A DNA stretch of 64,000 bases, taken from Halocynthiibacter styelae. GTDB lineage: Bacteria > Pseudomonadota > Alphaproteobacteria > Rhodobacterales > Rhodobacteraceae. The DNA lies in NCBI RefSeq assembly GCF_016123485.1, contig NZ_JADCKQ010000001.1, positions 124,001 through 188,000 of the forward strand. The letters are read 5' to 3'. Under the pieces are notes generated by a model. That model saw only the letters and a program-made list of their open reading frames with translations, made no database searches and was not told where the DNA came from. The translations under genes and the position numbers were made by a program. Shown here one piece after another: positions 29,227 to 38,105 of the stretch. Position 1 is the first letter of the stretch; every line of letters starts with the position of its first letter.

Positions 29227-29253
29227 AAAGGGCACCCGCTGTGGGTGCCCTTT
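29227..29253. terminator. Bidirectional terminator between Hint 2 and the DMGDH-like gene
   Basis: Arms AAAGGGCACCC (29227-29237) and GGGTGCCCTTT (29243-29253) with a five-base loop; A and T tracts on both sides suit the two convergent genes. Confidence 0.9.
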
Positions 29254-29259
29254 ATCGTT

Positions 29260-31674
29260 TTAGCCGCGCATCCGTGCGCCATCTGCGTCAAACAGTGGGG
29301 TGACGATCTGGCGGGCTTTGCGCATATGACCCAGGATCTCGATCTCGGCCTCATTGCCTTCACCGGCCAGATCAGTGGGGATCAGGGCCATAGCGATGGA
29401 TTTCTGCGCATAATGGCTGTAGCCGCCGGATGTGCAGAACCCCTGAACTTCGCCATTGATCCAGACCGGTTCATACGCATGTACGTCGCAATCGGTGGCA
29501 TCCACTTCAAAGGCTACAAGCGTACGGGCAGACCCTTCGGCTTTTTCCTTTTCAGCTGCGGCACGCCCGATGAAATCATCTGGTTTCTTAAAGCTAATGA
29601 ACCGGTCAAGCCCGGTTTCACCGGCAGTGTAATCAGGTGAAAATTCAGACAGCCAGGAGCCAAAGAATTTATCCAGACGCAGCGACATCATCGCCCGCAT
29701 GCCGAACGGTTTCATGCCGTGTTTCTGGCCTTCATTCCACAGGGTATTCCACAGCGCGCGCTGGTTCATCGTGTCTGTATAGATCTCATACCCCAGATCA
29801 CCGGTATAGCTGACACGCTGCACAATGCATGAAGACATGCCGATAGTGATTTGTTTTACATCGAGGAATTTGAACGCATCCGCAGACACATCCGCCCGTG
29901 TCACAGCTTCCAGAACCTTGCGGGCATTCGGTCCTGCAATCTGGAAACCTGTGCGACGGTCAGAGATGTTTTCGACGGTCACGCCATCTTCTTCGTGCTG
30001 TTCAAACCACCGTGTATGGAAATCCTGCGCGCCATAAGATGCGGTCAGCTGGAAATGATCTTCCGCAAGGCAAGACATGGTGAAATCACCAATCAGACGC
30101 CCGGAATTGGCCAGCATCGGTGTCAGGGACAGACGGCCAATTTTAGGCACGCGACCCGCCATGATTTTGTTCAGCCAGGCACGGGCATTCGGGCCCTTTA
30201 CATCGTATTTGCCAAAGTTCTGAACTTCATTGATTCCAACAGCCTCACGCACAGCCTTCACCTCACGCGCGGTGGCGTCAAAGGCGTTTGAACGGCGGAA
30301 AGACGGGGTTTCATAGCGAGGCTCGTCACCTTCAGCGAAGTAATTCGCGACCTCAAGCCCGTTTTGCTGCCCATATACCGCACCCATTTCCTTCTGGATG
30401 TCATACATCGGCGTTGTGTTCATGGGACGCGCGGCGGGCAATTCCTCATTCGGATAAACCACAGAGAAACGGTTCTGATAGTTCTCAATCACCTTCGGCA
30501 GGGTATAACCGGGGGTGATCCATTTGCCAAAACGCGCCACATCCATGGCGAAAACATCGCGTTCCGGTTCACCTTCGATCATCCATTGCGCCAGGGTCAG
30601 GCCAACGCCGCCGCCCTGGCTGAAACCAGCCATGACACCACAGGCAGACCAGTAGTTCTTCTTGCCCGGCACAGGCCCGACCAGCGGGTTGCCATCCGGC
30701 GCAAAAGTAAACGGCCCGTGGATCACAGATTTAACACCAACCTCGGCAAGGGCCGGGAAGCGTTTGTAGGCGAATTCGATGGAATCCTCAATTTTATCAA
30801 AGTCATCCGGCAAAAGTTCATGGCCAAATTTCCACGGTGTGCCATCCACAGCCCAGGGGCGGCAGGGTTGTTCATAAAACCCGATACACAGCCCACGCCC
30901 TTCCTGGCGCAGATAGCTTTCGCCCGCCGGATCCATAACATGCGGATGTTCTTTATCCGCCTCATAGATCATTGGTATATCATCGGTGACGATATACTGG
31001 TGTTCCATCGGGTGCAGCGGCAGGTAAACCCCGGCCATCTCACCAACTTCACGCGCCCAGAGACCGCCCGCATTAACGATATGTTCCGCAATCACGGTGC
31101 CCTTGTCGGTGACAACTTCCCAGGTGCCATCCGGCAGCTGGTTGGTTTCTTTCACCATACAATGGGTTTCAATCTCGGCCCCGCCCATTTTCGCAGCGCG
31201 TGCATAGGCATGTGTCGTGCCGGATGGGTCAAGGTGGCCATCCAGTGGATCATACAGCCCGCCAAGAATACCTTCGACGTTGGTGGCAGGGGCGATTTTA
31301 GCGATTTCTTCCGGTGACAGAATTTCCGTATCCAGGCCCATATGGCGGTGCTTGGCGCGTTCCGCCTTCAGCATATCCATACGTTCCTGGGTGTCGGCAA
31401 TGGTCACACCGCCCACATGGTGCAGCCCGCAGGACATGCCGGTGATTTCTTCCAGCTCTTTGTAAAGACGGATGGTATAGCCCTGCAAAGCGGCCATATT
31501 GGTGTCGCCGTTAATCGTGTGGAAACCACCCGCAGCATGCCAGGTTGAACCGGATGTCAGTTCCGAACGTTCCAGCAGCAACACATCGGACCAACCAAGT
31601 TTGGTCAGGTGGTACAGCACCGAACAGCCAACCACTCCGCCACCAATCACACATACTCTGGTATGAGTTTTCAT
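29260..31674 (-). CDS. Dimethylglycine/sarcosine dehydrogenase-like flavoprotein with GcvT domain
   Basis: FAD- and folate-dependent amine demethylase of 804 residues. The N-terminal DAO-type oxidoreductase domain (about 1-400) starts with the dinucleotide-binding motif VIGGGVVGCSVLYHL and contains TSGSTWHAAGG, the conserved His region for covalent or tight FAD binding. A linker and a C-terminal GcvT-like aminomethyltransferase domain (about 430-800) follow, where tetrahydrofolate captures the methylene group (SYTGDLGYEIYTD, MRAMMSLRLDKFFGSWLSEF). The build is that of dimethylglycine dehydrogenase. GGGAGG precedes ATG 31674. Proximity of an MttB homologue suggests a role in stepwise demethylation of betaine-type substrates; exact substrate unproven. 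Confidence 0.9.
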   Translation of the reverse strand: MKTHTRVCVIGGGVVGCSVLYHLTKLGWSDVLLLERSELTSGSTWHAAGGFHTINGDTNMAALQGYTIRLYKELEEITGMSCGLHHVGGVTIADTQERMDMLKAERAKHRHMGLDTEILSPEEIAKIAPATNVEGILGGLYDPLDGHLDPSGTTHAYARAAKMGGAEIETHCMVKETNQLPDGTWEVVTDKGTVIAEHIVNAGGLWAREVGEMAGVYLPLHPMEHQYIVTDDIPMIYEADKEHPHVMDPAGESYLRQEGRGLCIGFYEQPCRPWAVDGTPWKFGHELLPDDFDKIEDSIEFAYKRFPALAEVGVKSVIHGPFTFAPDGNPLVGPVPGKKNYWSACGVMAGFSQGGGVGLTLAQWMIEGEPERDVFAMDVARFGKWITPGYTLPKVIENYQNRFSVVYPNEELPAARPMNTTPMYDIQKEMGAVYGQQNGLEVANYFAEGDEPRYETPSFRRSNAFDATAREVKAVREAVGINEVQNFGKYDVKGPNARAWLNKIMAGRVPKIGRLSLTPMLANSGRLIGDFTMSCLAEDHFQLTASYGAQDFHTRWFEQHEEDGVTVENISDRRTGFQIAGPNARKVLEAVTRADVSADAFKFLDVKQITIGMSSCIVQRVSYTGDLGYEIYTDTMNQRALWNTLWNEGQKHGMKPFGMRAMMSLRLDKFFGSWLSEFSPDYTAGETGLDRFISFKKPDDFIGRAAAEKEKAEGSARTLVAFEVDATDCDVHAYEPVWINGEVQGFCTSGGYSHYAQKSIAMALIPTDLAGEGNEAEIEILGHMRKARQIVTPLFDADGARMRG

Positions 31675-31842
31675 CACGAACCTCCCGTAAATTTTCTGAA
31701 CTTACCTGCACTTTGACGCGGAATCAGAAGGTAGCATGTAAAAAAACGCCAAAATGTGTCGCTTTTATCTGACGGTATGCATCGCAATTCGGGCACGGTT
31801 TTGTGTGTTGCGATTGTTGATCGCCGGGCGACATACTGCGAT

Positions 31843-32445
31843 ATGATTTATACTCTCAGAAAAAAAGCCTGTTCTGCCGCGCGTGTTGCGCGGTTACTGT
31901 CTTTCGCAGGAATGCTGTTCAGCCTTACAACGGTTCCCGGTGTCGCGGAAAATCAGCCCTATAGGATTGTCAGTTCCGGGCGCGCAGATTTTTCCTATCA
32001 GTTGGCCGGGCGGGAAATGCAGGGGTACATCCCCATACAATCCGCCGCTTTGCTGCTGGATCTGGATGCGCCGGAACAGGCCATTGTTCAGGTGAGTTTC
32101 GACGTATCACGGTCCCGGGCCGGAAATTTCCTGGCGACCTCTGCCCTGCGTGAACGGAAGGTTCTGGATACGGATGCCTATCCAACGGCGCGTTTCGAAA
32201 GCCGGCGGGTTCAGAAGGTGAATGAAGGGGTGCGGATGGAAGGTGACTTTATGTTGCGTGGGGTCATCCAGCCGCTTGAACTGACGGTGTCATTGCTGCG
32301 CGATGGTCGTAATTCCGGGGAAACCTCTGTTCTGAATATACGCGGAAGCTTTGACAGACGCGCTTTCGGGGCGACCGGGTACCCTGATCTGGTTGATCCC
32401 CTGATCGAGTTGGATTTCAATATTGAAATTGTACCGGTCACTTAA
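31843..32445 (+). CDS. YceI-family periplasmic protein
   Basis: Secreted lipocalin-like protein of 200 residues. The N-terminus (MIYTLRKKACSAARVARLL followed by a hydrophobic core ending near PGVAEN) is a signal peptide. The rest is the YceI beta-barrel: YRIVSSGRADFSYQLAG, VSFDVSRSRAGNFLATSALRERKVLDTDAYPTARF and the closing LIELDFNIEIVP. YceI proteins bind isoprenoid-like or other hydrophobic ligands; no enzymatic role is known. It is divergent from the DMGDH-like gene and followed by a strong terminator. ATG 31843 is chosen as the only start giving a normal signal peptide. Confidence 0.8.
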   Translation: MIYTLRKKACSAARVARLLSFAGMLFSLTTVPGVAENQPYRIVSSGRADFSYQLAGREMQGYIPIQSAALLLDLDAPEQAIVQVSFDVSRSRAGNFLATSALRERKVLDTDAYPTARFESRRVQKVNEGVRMEGDFMLRGVIQPLELTVSLLRDGRNSGETSVLNIRGSFDRRAFGATGYPDLVDPLIELDFNIEIVPVT

Positions 32446-32460
32446 ATAACCCTGTAAATA

Positions 32461-32499
32461 GAACCACCCGCTTCCGGATCGGAAGCGGGTGGTTCTTTG
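32461..32499. terminator. Terminator between yceI-like and second mttB-like gene
   Basis: A perfect 15-bp stem, GAACCACCCGCTTCC (32461-32475) with GGAAGCGGGTGGTTC (32481-32495), and a five-base loop. Only a short T run follows; it lies between convergent genes. Confidence 0.85.
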
Positions 32500-32525
32500 T
32501 GTAAGATTATTTGCGGATATCCCGC

Positions 32526-34061
32526 TTATCCGAGGTGGATTTTGAACTTTGCACGGATCTCCTGATCCAGAGCCGGATCCAGCGCGGCGCGGGACGGTTC
32601 TGACAGAATTTCTTCTTTCTTCTTCGTCGCCGCTTTCACAAGGTTCGGTTTGCCAACCTCAGCCCATTCTTTCGGGGACAGGCGTTCTGCGGTCTTCGGA
32701 TAGACGTAATCGCTTTCCATTCGGGCCAGCGTGGCATCGGTGCCCAGGTAATGGCCAGGCCCGCCCAGGCAAACTTCACGCATCTGGTCCAGCGCCATGG
32801 TCACATCATCAACCTCAATCCCGCGCACACAACGCAGCGCATGGCCAATGATGTCATCGCCAAGGATCAGGCTTTCATGACAGAAGCCCAGCAGGGATGC
32901 ATGCATACCCGCGGATTCATACACCATGTTCAGGCCTGACAGACCGCCCATCACATTAGACGCCATGGCTTCCCAACCCGCCTGCATGTCAGGTAGTTTT
33001 GCGTCGGTCATACCGGCAGGCGCACCCCCTGGCAGTCCGTAGAACTTATGCATCTGCGCACAAGCAGCGGTTTGCAAAGCCTGCTCGCCTGATCCGCCCG
33101 TCATCGCACCAGAGCGCAGATCAAGGCCGAAAGGCCATGTGCCCATGATTGCAGGCGCACCAGGTTTCACAGCGTTCACGTAAACAATACCAGCCAGACA
33201 TTCTGCAACCGATTGCACCACAGCACCGGCAACGGTGGAAGGTGTCGTTGCACCGGCCATGCCCGCAGACAGCAACAGAACAGGCATGCCACCTTCAATG
33301 ACTTTTTCCATGACTTCGCAGCTTTCAGTCGCGAATTTCATCGGAGGTACCACAAAACAGTTGGAGTTGGACACAAAGGGACGCGCGCGCCATTCTTCTT
33401 CGCCACCGGCAACCATATGCAGCATATCAAAGCCGCCATCGACATAGTCAGGTTCAGTGAAAGACACGCCAACGTGCTTGGTGGTGCCTGAAACTGTGGC
33501 GTAGATGGAGTTCATATCCATCTCGAAATTGTCCGGAATATCGCGGCAGACCATCGGGCGCTGTAGGAAGTGAATATTGTCCAGGCGATCGGCGATTTTG
33601 GCGGCATCGTGCAGATCCTGCACGCCGCAATCGCGATATTCTTCGGTTTCCACATCCACAAGGCTAACGGCGGCACCGGCAGTGCCAAAATGTACGCGGT
33701 GACCGTTCAGATGCATGTCATGCTTTGGGTCACGACCATACAGGGTGACGTCTTTGCAGGCTTTAGACAGAGCGTCTTCCACAACGGCGCGTGGGATACG
33801 GATGCGATCATCATCGCCAAGGATACAGCCAACACGCACCATGTGATCCACACCGGATTGCGGCGCATCTGCGAAACCAATGGTTTCAAGCGCCTCAATT
33901 GCGGCTTCGTGGATCATATTGATTTGTTCGTCGGAAAGAACTTTCAGGGTAGCGCTTTCCATGCCTGGGCGCACGGAGCGGGCTTCCATTGCGACTGGGG
34001 CTTCACGAAGGGCTTTACGGGCGGCGCGGCCACCGGAACGGCGGGAGGATTTTGCAGTCAT
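32526..34061 (-). CDS. MttB-family (non-pyrrolysine) amine methyltransferase 2
   Basis: Second trimethylamine-methyltransferase-superfamily protein, 511 residues without any internal amber codon. Landmarks are DDRIRIPRAVVEDAL, VHFGTAGAAVSLVDVETEEYRDC, FSLTPDYVDGG-like FTEPDYVDGGFDML, LSAGMAGATTPSTVAGAVVQSVAE and EVCLGGPGHYLGTDATLARM. It is clearly a paralogue of the protein at 17692-19233 but diverged, so a different amine substrate is likely. It also starts with a basic tail (KSSRRSGGRAARKALRE). It lies 2.1 kb upstream of the DMGDH-like gene on the same strand, with yceI in between on the other strand, so they are not one operon. Confidence 0.85.
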   Translation of the reverse strand: MTAKSSRRSGGRAARKALREAPVAMEARSVRPGMESATLKVLSDEQINMIHEAAIEALETIGFADAPQSGVDHMVRVGCILGDDDRIRIPRAVVEDALSKACKDVTLYGRDPKHDMHLNGHRVHFGTAGAAVSLVDVETEEYRDCGVQDLHDAAKIADRLDNIHFLQRPMVCRDIPDNFEMDMNSIYATVSGTTKHVGVSFTEPDYVDGGFDMLHMVAGGEEEWRARPFVSNSNCFVVPPMKFATESCEVMEKVIEGGMPVLLLSAGMAGATTPSTVAGAVVQSVAECLAGIVYVNAVKPGAPAIMGTWPFGLDLRSGAMTGGSGEQALQTAACAQMHKFYGLPGGAPAGMTDAKLPDMQAGWEAMASNVMGGLSGLNMVYESAGMHASLLGFCHESLILGDDIIGHALRCVRGIEVDDVTMALDQMREVCLGGPGHYLGTDATLARMESDYVYPKTAERLSPKEWAEVGKPNLVKAATKKKEEILSEPSRAALDPALDQEIRAKFKIHLG

Positions 34062-34343
34062 GTTTTGTCTCGGTTTGATCGGTGGAAAGGGAAGGGTGAA
34101 TTACACCACAACCGGGCGACCGCGTGCTGCGCGGCCCCGTTCTGCACCAATCGTGATCACGATCAGAGAGATTTTCCAGTCAAGACAATGGACCACGGCG
34201 GGCTCCGTATTGAATCAGTTGATCTATGAAAATTGCACTTAAATTTTCACGCCAGACCGCGCGTTTACGACAGGATGTCGCTTTCAGGAAATTTTCGTCT
34301 CTTTTTGGGGAATTTGGTTTCTGGCTACCGCTGGCAATACGCA

Positions 34344-34379
34344 AAAACCAGTTTTCCGGAATACCGGAAAACTGGTTTT
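34344..34379. repeat. Dispersed palindromic repeat, copy 2
   Basis: A perfect 16-bp inverted repeat, AAAACCAGTTTTCCGG (34344-34359) and CCGGAAAACTGGTTTT (34364-34379), around AATA. It contains the same 18-mer (34358-34375) as the palindrome at 8562-8579, although the arms are arranged differently. Confidence 0.8.
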
Positions 34380-34642
34380 CTAAACTTTTGAAGCTGTTGA
34401 TTGTGCGGCAGCGCACGCTTGTGTCACGTTTTCTCAATCCATCACAGGCATCTTAATCCGCGTCATGACAAAGCAGGCCACCAGACCTGCACCAACGGAA
34501 ACGTCCTGATTGGAGCGTAAAACACTCCAGGGACCGTGAAAAAGCTTTCTCACACAGGGGTGAAAACCCTGAATCGTGGGGTTCCGGATGGCGGCGCCGC
34601 CTTTTTATAAACGGCAATGATGATCCAGATGATGAGCAAATG

Positions 34643-34676
34643 AAAAACCGCACAGGCCGGGTAAGGCCCATGCGGT
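34643..34676 (-). terminator. Terminator of the PEP-mutase-family gene
   Basis: On the minus strand CCGCATGGGCC and GGCCTGTGCGG form a slightly bulged stem around TTACCC, followed by TTTTT. It lies about 20 bases past the stop of the ada-PEP mutase pair. Confidence 0.75.
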
Positions 34677-34696
34677 GGATTTTGCGTGTCTGCTGT

Positions 34697-35506
34697 TTAC
34701 TTAAACATCAGATCCTCCACGGCATCGCCGGAAATGCTTTTGCCAAGCGCTGAAAAATCACCATTTTCCAGCATATCCATGCCAATATCACGGATCATAC
34801 GATGGGTGGCACGGGCCAGTGCCGATCCAAGAGAGACCCGCGCAAGGCCCGCAGCGGCATACTCCGACAGTGGCAGTTTTGTGCAGGGACCAGCGGCCAG
34901 AGCATTCACCGGGATATTCACTGCGTCACAAATGCGCTTCAGATCCTGCGGGTTGGCGGGCGCGGGCGCATAAAGCCCATCGGCACCAGCAGCTTCAAAG
35001 GCCTGCAAACGGCGGATCGCTTCATCCATATCATATTGCCCTGTCAGAACGCCGTCGGCGCGGGCGACAAAGAAGAAATCACCGGGCAGGGCGCGGGCCG
35101 CAGATGCGGCGGCGCGGATGCGTTCCACCGCCAGATCAAAATCATATGGGGCCTCATCCGGCAGGGCGGTGTCTTCAATGCAAATCCCGGCCAGACCAAT
35201 TTCCGCTGCCAGTCGCACGGTTTCGGCGCAGGTTTCGGGATCTTCGCCAAAGCCGTTTTCAAAATCACCAGACAGTGGAACATCCAGCACGGCAATCAGA
35301 TCCTGCGCATGGGCCAACGCCTGGTCGCGGGTGATATGCCCCATATCGCGGGTGCCAAGCGCAAAGGCGAGCGCAGCGGAACTTGTCGCAATCGCCTTCG
35401 CGCCCATCCCCTGTAACATCAGGGCAGATCCCACATCCCAGGCATTGGCCAGAATAAACGGATTGCCCGGCTGATGCAGGGCGCGGAAGGTTTCAGCTTT
35501 GCTCAT
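34697..35506 (-). CDS. Isocitrate lyase/PEP mutase family protein
   Basis: A 269-residue TIM-barrel protein of the isocitrate lyase/phosphoenolpyruvate mutase superfamily. Seen are the N-terminal PFILANAWDVGSALMLQGMG, SGDFENGFGEDPE (metal-binding region), GICIEDT, FFFVARADGV and the closing LARVSLGSALARATH. The isocitrate-lyase KKCGH active-site motif is absent, so it is not an isocitrate or methylisocitrate lyase; a carboxyphosphonoenolpyruvate-type or oxaloacetate-decarboxylase-like activity is possible. The start overlaps the stop of ada by four bases, so the two are co-transcribed, although no functional link is obvious. Confidence 0.85.
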   Translation of the reverse strand: MSKAETFRALHQPGNPFILANAWDVGSALMLQGMGAKAIATSSAALAFALGTRDMGHITRDQALAHAQDLIAVLDVPLSGDFENGFGEDPETCAETVRLAAEIGLAGICIEDTALPDEAPYDFDLAVERIRAAASAARALPGDFFFVARADGVLTGQYDMDEAIRRLQAFEAAGADGLYAPAPANPQDLKRICDAVNIPVNALAAGPCTKLPLSEYAAAGLARVSLGSALARATHRMIRDIGMDMLENGDFSALGKSISGDAVEDLMFK

Positions 35507-36564
35507 ACTCGTGTCTCCGATGCGTATTTCTTTTCAATTTCAATCAGTTTTTCCTTACGCCAGATCCCACCGCCATAGCCGGTCAGGCTGCCGTCTGCCC
35601 CCATTACCCTATGACAGGGAATAAGGATTGCAATGGAGTTTGCGCCATTGGCACGGGCAACGGCGCGTGTCGCCTCTGGCCGGCCCAGATCCGTTGCAAG
35701 CGTGGAATAACTGCGGATTTCGCCTGCCGGTATCTTGCGCAATGCGTCCCAGATGTCTTTCTGAAAGGCTGTGCCATGGGGCGCAAGCGGGGTGCTGAAC
35801 ACGGCGGATTGCCCCTGGAAATACAGCTCAAGTTCTGTTTTGACCTGTTCAATCGGTGCGGGGCGTCCAAAGCCAATCCCGCCTGGGCAATCCTTCATCA
35901 GGCGTTTCAGCTCCGTGGGCAACGCCTTGCGGTCCGCAAATTCCAGAAGATGCAGGTGCCGCTTGTCCGCCACCGCGATCATCGGGCCAAGTTCTGTCTG
36001 GAACCAGTCCGCCTGCAACAGCGCGTCTTTACGAAACGCCCCTGGTGCAACGCCGGTCAGCCGCGCAAATGCATCACGAAATGCAGAGGGGGATTCAAAT
36101 CCGGCTTCAAGCTGTGCGTCAATAACGCGACTGCCTTCAGCCATTGTAGTGAAACCCATGGCCAGACGCCGTTGCCGCGCCATCTCAAGGAAGGTCATAC
36201 CAAAGACCCGTTTGAAATTGCGCCGCACAGTGGAGGGATCATATCCGATCTGCGCAATATCGCTTTCATACCAGCGCTTTGCCGGATCTTTCTCAAGCGC
36301 TTTCACCAGATCCGCAATTATCGGATCATCCGACAGAACACCCAGGGGATGACAGCGTTTACAGGGGCGAAAACCGGCTTCGATACATTCCGTGACCGAA
36401 GGCTTAAACGCACAGTTTTCAGGTTTGGGATCACGCGCCGGACAGCTCAGCCGACAGAAAATCCCGGTGGTGGAAACGCAAACCCAGGCCCGGCCATCCC
36501 AGGCTGGGTCGCGTTTTGTCAGGGCCTCGTAAAGCACCTTATGTTCAGGCAATTGAAACAACAT
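35503..36564 (-). CDS. ada: Ada: methylated-DNA repair methyltransferase and transcription activator
   Basis: Bifunctional adaptive-response protein of 353 residues. The N-terminal zinc domain has Cys37, Cys41, Cys68 and Cys71 (CRLSC and RPCKRC); in Ada one of these accepts a methyl group from DNA phosphotriesters. An AraC-type helix-turn-helix region follows (about 80-180; PSTVRRNFKRVFGMTFLEMARQRRL). The O6-methylguanine-DNA methyltransferase domain ends the protein, with the acceptor Cys in the canonical IPCHRVMG. After alkylation damage Ada activates its own operon. The alkA-like glycosylase at 43432 is a likely regulon member but is not linked. An imperfect start context is seen; the ATG at 36564 fits the family length. 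Confidence 0.93.
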   Translation of the reverse strand: MLFQLPEHKVLYEALTKRDPAWDGRAWVCVSTTGIFCRLSCPARDPKPENCAFKPSVTECIEAGFRPCKRCHPLGVLSDDPIIADLVKALEKDPAKRWYESDIAQIGYDPSTVRRNFKRVFGMTFLEMARQRRLAMGFTTMAEGSRVIDAQLEAGFESPSAFRDAFARLTGVAPGAFRKDALLQADWFQTELGPMIAVADKRHLHLLEFADRKALPTELKRLMKDCPGGIGFGRPAPIEQVKTELELYFQGQSAVFSTPLAPHGTAFQKDIWDALRKIPAGEIRSYSTLATDLGRPEATRAVARANGANSIAILIPCHRVMGADGSLTGYGGGIWRKEKLIEIEKKYASETRV

Positions 36565-36581
36565 ATCGCCTTTCTATGGGC

Positions 36582-36605
36582 TTCCGGCGCGTGGGTGCGC
36601 CGGAA
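36582..36605 (-). terminator. GC-rich hairpin after the aminotransferase gene
   Basis: Perfect stem TTCCGGCGC (36582-36590) with GCGCCGGAA (36597-36605) and a six-base loop, between the aminotransferase stop and the ada start. No T tract follows on the minus strand, so it may be an attenuator or a weak terminator. Confidence 0.45.
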
Positions 36606-36619
36606 ATCGGGCAGCACTG

Positions 36620-37789
36620 TTATTTTTCTGCCGCATATTTCAGAAGCCGCGCAAATGCGTCTTCGAACTGATCATCAGGGATGGTCATCGCAACCCGGAT
36701 ATGCCCGCTTGACGCAGCACCAAAGCTTTCGCCCGGCATGACAGCGATCAATTCCTGGTCCAGCAGGCCTTCGGCGAAATCTTCACCTGACAGGCCGGTC
36801 GCCCGGATATCCAGCATCAGATACATCGCACCACCCGCCGGGATCAGCTTAACCGCATTCTGACCTTTCATCAGGCGTTTGGCAATTTCACGACGACGGC
36901 GGAAGGGGGCTGCGACCTTTTCTTCAAAATCAACACCCTGTTCCAGCGCAAATTTCGCCGCATCCTGGATGAATCCGGCAACGCCATATGTGGTATGGGT
37001 GGCAAGGGTGATCAGGTTCGCAATCACACCTTCAGGGGCGCAGATCCAGCCACAACGTGACCCGGTCATTGCATGAGATTTCGACATAGAACCAATAACT
37101 AACGTGCGGTCCTTCATGTCGGGCAGGGCGCGGGGCGAGATATGTTCACCTTCCCAGATCTGCGTGTCGTATACTTCATCAGAGATCAGCCAGAGATCAT
37201 GTTTCTTTGCAAAACCTGTGATGTTTTCCAGCGTCTCGCGGGAATAAACCACACCGGTCGGGTTGTTCGGGCTGTTGATCATCAGGGAATTAACCTGCGG
37301 CGTCAGGCCCGCTTCCAGATCGTCAACCTGGGGCTGGAAATCCAGGGATGAACGCGTCTGCACCGGCACCGGCACCGCACCAACACCGCGGATCGTTCCA
37401 GGGTAAGTTGCATAGTAAGGATCAATATACATCGCCGCATCGCCAGGATCACAAACGGCGGAATGGGCCGCGAAAAGCGCGCTTTGCCCGCCAGGCGTAA
37501 TCAGGATGTTATCAATACTGGTCGGAACACCCGTGCGTTCCTCAATCCGCTTTGCCACGGTTTCCCGCAGCGCATCCGTGCCCGGCACCATCGCATAGCC
37601 TGTATGACCACCAGAGGCAGAGGCATGCATTTTGTCCAGGATAATCTGTTCCGTGCGATCGTCATGTTCACCAATCGTCAGCTCAAGCACAGGTTTCCCT
37701 GCCGCTTTCATGCGCCGCGCCTTGATGAAAATGCCCCAGCCATCGTCTCCGTCGCCGGTCAGCCCGGTGATACGTTTTGAGAGATCCAT
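36620..37789 (-). CDS. Class I/II pyridoxal-phosphate aminotransferase
   Basis: Fold-type I aminotransferase of 389 residues. Family features are LTIGEHDDRT at the N-terminus, the cofactor-contact ITPGGQSALFAAHSAV, the substrate-side NSPNNPTGVVYS, the SDEVYD Asp and Tyr, the Schiff-base lysine in GSMSKSHAMTGSRCGW, and the C-terminal Arg in SGHIRVAMT. These fit aspartate/alanine-type aminotransferases, but the amino donor cannot be named from the sequence. The start at 37789 has GGGACGGA upstream. The longer frame to 37828 has a basic lead without support. It is divergent from cysS. Confidence 0.9.
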   Translation of the reverse strand: MDLSKRITGLTGDGDDGWGIFIKARRMKAAGKPVLELTIGEHDDRTEQIILDKMHASASGGHTGYAMVPGTDALRETVAKRIEERTGVPTSIDNILITPGGQSALFAAHSAVCDPGDAAMYIDPYYATYPGTIRGVGAVPVPVQTRSSLDFQPQVDDLEAGLTPQVNSLMINSPNNPTGVVYSRETLENITGFAKKHDLWLISDEVYDTQIWEGEHISPRALPDMKDRTLVIGSMSKSHAMTGSRCGWICAPEGVIANLITLATHTTYGVAGFIQDAAKFALEQGVDFEEKVAAPFRRRREIAKRLMKGQNAVKLIPAGGAMYLMLDIRATGLSGEDFAEGLLDQELIAVMPGESFGAASSGHIRVAMTIPDDQFEDAFARLLKYAAEK

Positions 37790-37862
37790 GTTCCGTCCCC
37801 GTGAATTGCGTTTTTGCCAGGCGACCATGGCGCGCCTGATTTGTCAAACGGGGAATAAATCG

Positions 37863-37886
37863 GTGTCACATCAAAATCTGTGATAC
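37863..37886. promoter_or_regulatory. Imperfect inverted repeat in the aminotransferase/cysS divergent region
   Basis: GTGTCACA (37863-37870) and TGTGATAC (37879-37886) pair at seven of eight positions around an eight-base spacer, a form typical of dimeric regulator sites. The rest of this 316-base gap (37790-38105) shows only a 44-codon His-rich open frame at 37894-38028 without a ribosome-binding site. Confidence 0.35.
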
Positions 37887-38105
37887 TTGCGACATGAAGG
37901 CGCGATTTATCGCTGGACATATGCGCGAGCCGGGTTATGGTCGCCCTCATGGAAAAGAACATCTGCATTATCACCTGCATTATCCGCTGACATTGTCAGG
38001 CGGGCGTTCTTTGTCGTTTTCATCATGAAATGAAGTTGATATGTCCCGCCGCAAGGCCAGCGGCCAATTGGGCCGTTTTGCATTCATAAGGTGCTGTGAG
38101 GACAT

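Larger units (their letters stand above)
34062..34696. other. 635-base intergenic region with palindrome and hairpins
   Basis: No convincing gene. Contents in order: the promoter side of the second mttB-like gene; the second copy of the dispersed palindrome (34344-34379); three consecutive short hairpins on the plus strand (TGGAG/CTCCA at 34511-34529, GTGA/TCAC at 34536-34553, AGGG/CCCT at 34556-34570); GGCGGCGCCGCC followed by five Ts (34590-34606); and the terminator of the PEP-mutase-type gene. The hairpin series could be a small RNA, but the evidence is weak. Confidence 0.5.

Noticed and set aside
17692-34061. Pyrrolysine coding in the two MttB homologues
   Set aside because: Neither frame contains an in-frame TAG, so both are the non-pyrrolysine type.
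34697-35506. Methylisocitrate or isocitrate lyase
   Set aside because: The KKCGH-type active-site motif is missing.
37894-38028. 44-codon His-rich frame before cysS as a gene
   Set aside because: No ribosome-binding site and no evidence beyond composition; kept only as a note.
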